Assembly: GCF_003073045.1 (NCBI RefSeq) | Contig: NC_037594.1 | Location: 31,298,737 to 31,362,736, forward strand | DNA length: 64,000 bases | Reading direction: 5' to 3' | Origin: Pomacea canaliculata | Lineage: Eukaryota > Mollusca > Gastropoda > Architaenioglossa > Ampullariidae | Part shown: positions 58,441 through 64,000 of the stretch, piece after piece | How the letters are laid out: the number at the start of each line of letters is the position of its first letter | Position numbering within the stretch: position 1 is the first letter of the stretch | Translations under genes and position numbers: made by a program | The notes under the pieces: generated by a model | Seen by the model: the letters and a program-made list of their open reading frames with translations, nothing else | Told to the model about the DNA's origin: nothing | Database searches by the model: none

Positions 58441-61157
58441 TTAAGGCCAGACACCGGTCGAAAAATTGTCAAAAATTTTACATTTTGGCCATTTTCAGAT
58501 TACTTCATACTGTCAAAGTTCATATTTTGTTTCTATTCACTCGCCAAGTGGTTTTTCATAGAATAATCTAGAAATATGTCTATTTTGTCAATGAAAACAT
58601 CTACTTCTATCCTATTTACTTTTCCCGAGCGCAGAATTAGCGAGAATAGAGAATGTTTGAGACATAGCAACACACCTCGCCACGTGGCAACTGTGTCACA
58701 TCGTATATCGGTCGAAAGGTCATGACATGAATTTTCAAACAAAGGCTGAGTCAAAACCCTTAGAAGGCCCCAAGCTATGATACAAGCTCTTTTCTAGACG
58801 ACACAAAGGTCGGAAACTTCCTTATATGGACGCATGCGTAACATACTTTGCATATAGCCAATCAGAATTCACTAATGCCGACCTAGACGGGGTCATAGGG
58901 CACACGAACACGCTTCGGCTGTGCTCGGGTATCCCACAAGGCAACTGTCATGGCCTCCGGATGTATAAACAATGGCGACGCAATTCAAAGCTTGTTCTGG
59001 ATATTTTCTTTTCTAAGACATTAACGTTAATATTACATGTTCATTGTGCCTGTCAGACGCTCATTTCTTCTCACAATACCACGTGCAAAAAAATAAAAAC
59101 CACGTGGACATTCTTAGACCGTCGTAGCAGCTAAAAAAAGTAACTTAGTGAACCGAATTCGGCTGTCGAAATCAGCGTCAGTCATGTGGTAAGCGAGCTG
59201 AAAATAAAGCGAAGTTTTCATTTCTGCTGCAAACCTCGGTAGTAATCAGGACTAGATGCGAACATTTACACATTTGAGTCAACTTGCAATGCTAGTTATT
59301 TATGTACTTTGTCAGGAATGTAGGGAAACAGAGCTTACATCATTTGCACAGAAAACAAAGGTTGGTTGGGGGTTGGATGGTCTTACTCCAACCAAATGTA
59401 ACAAACAGAATGTGAAGACAATTATGTATAGCATTCCTAACAAACAATGAAAACTGCTATCTAGTCAAGCTTGAAGCCATTCAGTGTCTAGAGAACACAT
59501 CATTGTCAGCCCCCTAAAAGGCCATGCAGACAGCTGGTGCTTTTCCCAGAAATCTTTGACAGAAAATAAGATACCCCCTAGCCACAAAAATCAACCATCT
59601 TTAATCCATGTGACTACAGAGGTAATTCATAAAATAATCCTAGCATACAGAGGAACAGAACATGAGCAGCTGCTTAAATTCTGGTGCAGTCAGTGATGTA
59701 TCTCTAGATTTCATGAATAGATTATTCTTATTCCTATTTGCCCCCAGTGGAGCATAGGGCTGCAAGAATTGGTTATACTCCCCTATAAGCTTTTGAAATA
59801 ATTTCTTTAATTGATGTTCATCCCATCACCCTGCAACTGAAGGCTAAGAAAGATGAGAGTGTTTCCTACTAATGCTGCTACTTCAGTAGATGCTCGCAAA
59901 AATTGGAAGCAATATGCGACATCATCACTAAATGTTAGAGAGCAAAAGACCAAAGATGGCAAAAACCATGAAGCTAGTGGACACTGAACTTTTATATAAC
60001 TAACTAAACCTATAACTGTGTTGATCAATGTTTGCAAACACCATTGTTTTTATTACTGTGTACTTCTCTGAAGCCTGGTCAGCAGTTGGTGCACAACACA
60101 ACCATGTTGACTTTTCTAAAAGTGAATAAAATAATTAATTTTATTAGTAATGTTAAAGTTATATGTAGTAACACATTGAAAGATGGTTATATTTTTCATT
60201 CAGCAGGTAAATTACATGAAAGGCTTAGAGAAAACAAAGTTACTAAGCTTGATATTTCTGCTCGCGCTTTTTCCATTCATTGTTTTTGTTACAGTTAGTT
60301 TACTTATAAACCCTATAACTTTATATTGACATGTGATACAGGCCTAAAATTTGAATGAAGTTTTCTACATACATATGTAAACATTTCAGTGAGAGCTTTT
60401 TAAAAAATATTTAGTGGTTTAGTAGTTACTAAGCTTTCACTTTGTTTTCCTTCGCCTTTTCAGTTTCTTGTTTTAGTAAGCTTGTTTAGTTCAAAAGCTT
60501 ATAACTTTATATTGGCATGTGATACAGGCCTAAAATTAGGTTGAAGTTTTCTTTATTCATATTTAAACAATTCTATGAGAGCTTTTAAAAAAAATATTGA
60601 GTAGTTTTAGAAGTTACTAAGCTTTCAGTTTTTCTTTCCTCGTTTTCTCAGCTTCTTGTTTGGTTAGAGACTGTTTACTTCAAAAGCTTACTCCTTCTTT
60701 TGACAAGAGATATAGATCTGCAATTTGGTTGAGCTTTTCTTCATACAAATTTAAACATTTGTAGGAGAGCTTTTTTACAAAATATTTAGTATTTTGGTAG
60801 TTATACCGTTTTAAATCAAAATTTCTTAAAATTTAACACAGTGTTTTACAAAAAAATTCATAAAAAAAAACTAAGCCGATTTTGCAAAATCCCCCTCCTA
60901 CGTTTGTAGATTTTACTTTTAGGTAACTATTTCAAACAGAATTTTGAGTCTACTCACAAAATTGGCAAAGTTATAAGCTTTTTAAAATGTTTGTTTGGGC
61001 GCCATTTTGGATTGTTTCCATGGCAACCGATCGCGCGACGAGTGCAGTAAAACAATTTTTTTAAACTTCATTCAAAGGCTAAACAGCTGGTAAAAAAAAA
61101 ATCCGCGCTATCCCGTGAAACAAAAAACTTTTTTTTTCGACCGGTGTCTGGCCTTAA
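58441..61157 (+). mobile_element. Kolobok-like TTAA DNA transposon, decayed
   Basis: The element spans 58445-61153 between TTAA copies (58441-58444 and 61154-61157). Its ends are perfect inverted repeats of 21 bp: GGCCAGACACCGGTCG plus five A. TTAA target duplication with short inverted repeats fits Kolobok or piggyBac. Transposase fragments point to the Kolobok/Mutator-like-domain type. The frame at 59484-59696 contains ADSWCFSQKSLTENK, HKNQPSLIHVTTEVIHKI and HEQLLKFWCSQ, resembling the family's DSWCKYQ...HK.SLP..V.E.IKPI...LL..C segment. ARKNWKQYATSSLNVREQK and KDGKNHEASGH (about 59880-59985) resemble its C-terminus. Stops separate the parts, so it is non-functional. The 3' third holds three imperfect tandem copies of about 185 bp (60295-60840). 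Confidence 0.8.
60295..60840. repeat. three imperfect ~185-bp tandem repeats inside the transposon
   Basis: Copies begin near 60296, 60477 and 60669. Each has ataactttatattg or a variant, then gatacaggcctaaaatt, tttaaacattt, gagagcttttt and agttactaagctttc in the same order. The third copy is the most diverged. They lie between the transposase relic and the right inverted repeat. Confidence 0.75.
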
Positions 61158-61861
61158 TATCAGAACCTTCAGGCTTTCCTTCTGATCACAATTACTGTCG
61201 TAAACAATAAGACCTAGCTATTGAAAGTAAGAAAGAGAAAACCAAACAGACTTTTCTCATAGATGTGGAAGATAATTAACCAAGGAGGAAGGCAGGAAGA
61301 ACATTATAAGCAACATATGCAAAGACACAAAAACAAAACAAAAAAGTGTTTAATCTTCAAAGCAAAAACCTTTCTAGTTGTTAAAACCCTCCACCTCGCT
61401 TGAAATGTCTTTTATTCTCTCTTGCTCACCTTCTCTCTTTCTCGTATTTGAAAAGGAAATAAACACTTAAGGTAGGGAAGAAAGTAAGTGCAAGCAGATA
61501 AATGAAAGGAAACATCAATTAAAGATGACTCACGAACATTTGATGGCAGGTGAACGCGGGTGCTAATGAATAAAAAGCAAGAAGTTCTTAATTAAAAAAG
61601 CATAATAATCCCATTAGAAAAAAACCAAGAATCTGAAAAGAAAGATAGAAAAATTGCTGAAAGAGTAATTGTGAATAATTACCCCCCGTGTAAATATAAA
61701 GTAGTTTATTGTAGGACAGTCTTTCCAATAGACTGGCATCGCAAAGGTGTAAAAATATTGTTTACTTCCTCCACACACATAAACATCTGCACAAAGGTAA
61801 ACAAAAGATTAGTTTTTCAAATTTAATTTCTGTTTCCATTCACCTTTCTGCTGACGGCTCT
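61158..61861. other. AT-rich spacer
   Basis: No gene or repeat recognised. A-rich with short direct strings only. Confidence 0.45.
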
Positions 61862-61946
61862 GGGCGTCAGAGGGCGCTGCAGGACATGCACAGGGCGTCA
61901 GAGGGCGCTGCTGCAATGGTCTCGCGTTATCAGACTGCGCATGCGC
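61862..61946. promoter_or_regulatory. tandem CTCF-like motifs followed by an NRF1 palindrome
   Basis: An identical 19-mer gggcgtcagagggcgctgc occurs at 61862-61880 and 61893-61911, 31 bp apart. Its cagagggcgctgc core fits the CTCF recognition consensus. TGCGCATGCGC (61936-61946) matches the NRF1 palindrome. The surrounding 400 bp is GC-richer than the rest of the right half. A regulatory or boundary role is inferred from motif identity only. Confidence 0.35.
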
Positions 61947-63615
61947 TGTGGATGACATACCTGTGTGGGTAAGTCTACCCTGCACCAGGGTGCTGTAAGT
62001 TGCGATGAGCCAATCCCACGCCAGAACTAAGGCATTAATTCGCCATCCAGCACGTGACCTGACGATGCGCGCAGCAGCCGAGCATCCAGGGAGCATCCCG
62101 GGAAGGTGTAAACACGGGGCTGACTGCAATCGTGTCTGAGACAACAGGTCCTGGCTGCGATGTGCTTCTCGCATTTTGCACATGAAATTCGTCGGCGTGC
62201 ACAGTCCCCGAGACAAGAAGCAGACCCCCTATGACGTCAGCCAGAGCCTTGTCGAGCCCTGGTGGAGATAAGTAATATAAACCTCGCTAATTACCCGTCG
62301 CCCTCGTGTGCCGAGCGCAGTCATTCATTACAGGATGACGGACCTGGGAGGCGCTGGGAGGCTGGTGTGTGTGGTGGTGGGAGCTGAGTGAAGTCTTCAT
62401 CCGATGGAGAAAGTCTACGAGAAGCTTAGCAACAGATAAAACATCATAAACAATCCTGATCGTAGCTCCACTCCGACTGCTACACATGTTTTATTAATTA
62501 GCTGCAATCAATCAATAAGCTTTTCTGGGGACAAAATGAGGTTGTTGTTGTTATGGTGACACTTGGTGAAGCCAGTAAGATTACCAGACACAAATTTGAA
62601 ACCCAAGTCTTTAAAGAGAAATCACGATCTCTGATAATGAGTTAGTAAACAACAATACTGATCATTATAAACAAAACAAGTCTACACGACTAGGTTCGCA
62701 TCCTACGATAGTTGAGGAAGTTTTTGAGAACAAAAATTACTCGCTAACATAGTTTCTTCTATTGAACGACCATCCGATGAAGGATGATGTCCAGCCCATG
62801 ACGAAAGCAATGTGAAAGGTATACAGGATATGTATATATACAGTATATGTGTACACCCCAGTGCCAAGTGTTTCCGTTCAACCCGACAACGCGAGCTTTT
62901 ATCACAAAGCCACCCCTGTTTGTAAACACCCGTTATCACGATCTACCCGCACAGTCTCGCCTGTCTCTCACCCGTCTTGCTGTCTGCATGACACGCTGTC
63001 TTATTCTTCCATTCCTAACATCTGTGTGTATACGTGTGTGCGTGTGTATGTGTGTTTATTATTGTGGTGGGGGTAGTGATGGTGATTGTGGTGGTGGTGG
63101 TGGTGGTGGTGTTAGCTATTGCACAACAAACTGACTTTCGGTGTCATCAGCGTTGCGGACTAGATCAGCTGGATATTTTTTTATCGCATCTATAGGAAAC
63201 TTTACCGCAGGTAGTTCCATAGTATATTTTTACCTGAGCAGGTAAGCTGCAGCTCCCCCATCTCTCTGGCTACAGTTGTGCTCGCCCCTTGAGTTAAACT
63301 TTTCAGTCTTTAAATATTCAGAAAATAATATATTATATATTAAAAGCTAGAGGTCACCTCAGTCGTTGAATGACTACATCAGCAAACACTTTCGTGGTGT
63401 TGGATGTAAGACAAATATTAAGGTATACAAATGCGCGGACACACAAACACACATACAAAGTCATACATCAGGCACACTAGACAATGGATGGATACCTGTG
63501 TGGTGGACACAGTGATGTTACATTCATGACAATACTGTAACATCAACATTCACATCATCTGCGCTGTGGCCGAGAGCATCTGTTTACTAATGATTCCCTG
63601 TCCCTGTAATCCCTA
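61947..63615. other. GC-richer then mixed stretch, no supported gene
   Basis: A TATA-like taatataaac at about 62272-62281 is followed some 55 bp later by ATGACGGACCTGGGAGGC, which stays open for only 18 codons. A minus-strand 135-codon frame (61809-62216) crosses the motif cluster and has no known domain. A (GTG)n run lies at 63086-63111. No gene is claimed. Confidence 0.35.
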
Positions 63616-63935
63616 CAGAGCAGGACGAGCGTGAGAGAGCGAGCGAGGGAGAGAAAGAGAGAGCTGGGGCCCTGTGGTAACCGCCAACCGACCAACCGTC
63701 TGCGAACAACCGCCAAAGCGGCCAAGCGAGCGACAGAGAGAGAGAAGGGTGGGAGGGGAGGAGCGACAGAAAGAGAGAGAGGGGTGGGAGGGGGAGGAGA
63801 AAGAAAGAGAGAGAAGGACGGAAGGGGGAGGAGAGAGAGAAGGGGTGGGAGGGGAAGAGAGAGAGGGTTGGGAGGGGGAGGAGAGAGAGAGGGTTGGGAG
63901 AGAAAGAGAGAGAGAGCACGCGCTGCGGTTCTCGT
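63616..63935. repeat. polypurine (GA/GGGTGGGAGGGGG) tract
   Basis: The plus strand is almost wholly purine, with repeated blocks of gggtgggagggggaggag alternating with agagagaga runs. The tract is only briefly broken, at about 63667-63735. The Leu/Pro/Ser-rich minus-strand and Arg/Gly-rich plus-strand frames here are products of the repeat. Confidence 0.9.
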
Positions 63936-64000
63936 GCCGCGCTCACTCACTCCCTCCAAGCCTGGTGGCTGGCAGCTGTAGCACCTTCCTGCTCTCCTCC

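Noticed and set aside
63555-63981. Leu/Pro/Ser-rich and Arg/Gly-rich frames over 100 codons
   Set aside because: They are artefacts of the polypurine tract.

Overview
The window looks like a piece of a molluscan, most likely gastropod, nuclear genome. It is AT-rich and intron-containing, with long gene-poor stretches, a tRNA-derived SINE, non-LTR retrotransposon remnants, a TTAA-flanked DNA transposon and many microsatellites. The organism is inferred from the gene family, since large expansions of divergent nicotinic receptor genes are typical of molluscs, and from SINE style. No single sequence proves it.

The left 36 kb holds a head-to-tail array of seven plus-strand genes for Cys-loop (pentameric) ligand-gated ion channel subunits of the nicotinic acetylcholine receptor type: 2874-4792, 7147-8655, 11806-13529, 16277-17830, 23274-25383, 27936-30167 and 33954-36094. 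All share one plan. Exon 1 encodes a signal peptide, the extracellular domain with a C-x13-C Cys-loop, and TM1. A single phase-1 intron of about 260-950 bp follows, then exon 2 with TM2, TM3, a short cytoplasmic loop and TM4. They fall into three subfamilies in map order: A (genes 1, 2), B (genes 3, 4) and C (genes 5, 6, 7). This suggests stepwise local duplication.

Genes 1 and 4 read through cleanly (400 and 431 codons). The other five carry ten single-base-type frame breaks in total, otherwise with well-kept protein sequence. They may be young pseudogenes or residual assembly indels. None has the vicinal-cysteine loop C or the loop A tyrosine of an ACh-binding alpha subunit. Within each pair the N-terminal half is nearly identical, while the Cys-loop, loop F and loop C regions diverge. 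The residues lining the channel's inner mouth also differ between copies (GAR, GER, EER, EEK). Together this suggests a family of channels diversifying in ligand recognition and permeation, comparable in outline to the nicotinic-derived chemotactile receptors of cephalopods. The ligand cannot be read from the sequence.

Between the genes lie a LINE 3' tail (about 1.8-2.2 kb), a LINE ORF1-like relic on the minus strand (5.85-6.3 kb), duplicated intergenic blocks around gene 4, a SINE with 12-bp target-site duplications (20.4-20.7 kb), a 28-bp minisatellite (21.5 kb) and a 30-bp minisatellite full of E-boxes (26.3-26.8 kb). A LINE reverse-transcriptase relic (36.4-37.0 kb) follows the last gene.

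From 37 to 64 kb I see no convincing protein gene. That stretch holds SINE-like pieces (48.1 and 53.0 kb), a decayed 2.7-kb Kolobok-like transposon (58.44-61.16 kb), a GC-richer stretch with paired CTCF-like and NRF1-like motifs (61.86-61.95 kb), and a polypurine tract at the right end. One short ORF at 47.5 kb is recorded as a weak candidate exon.
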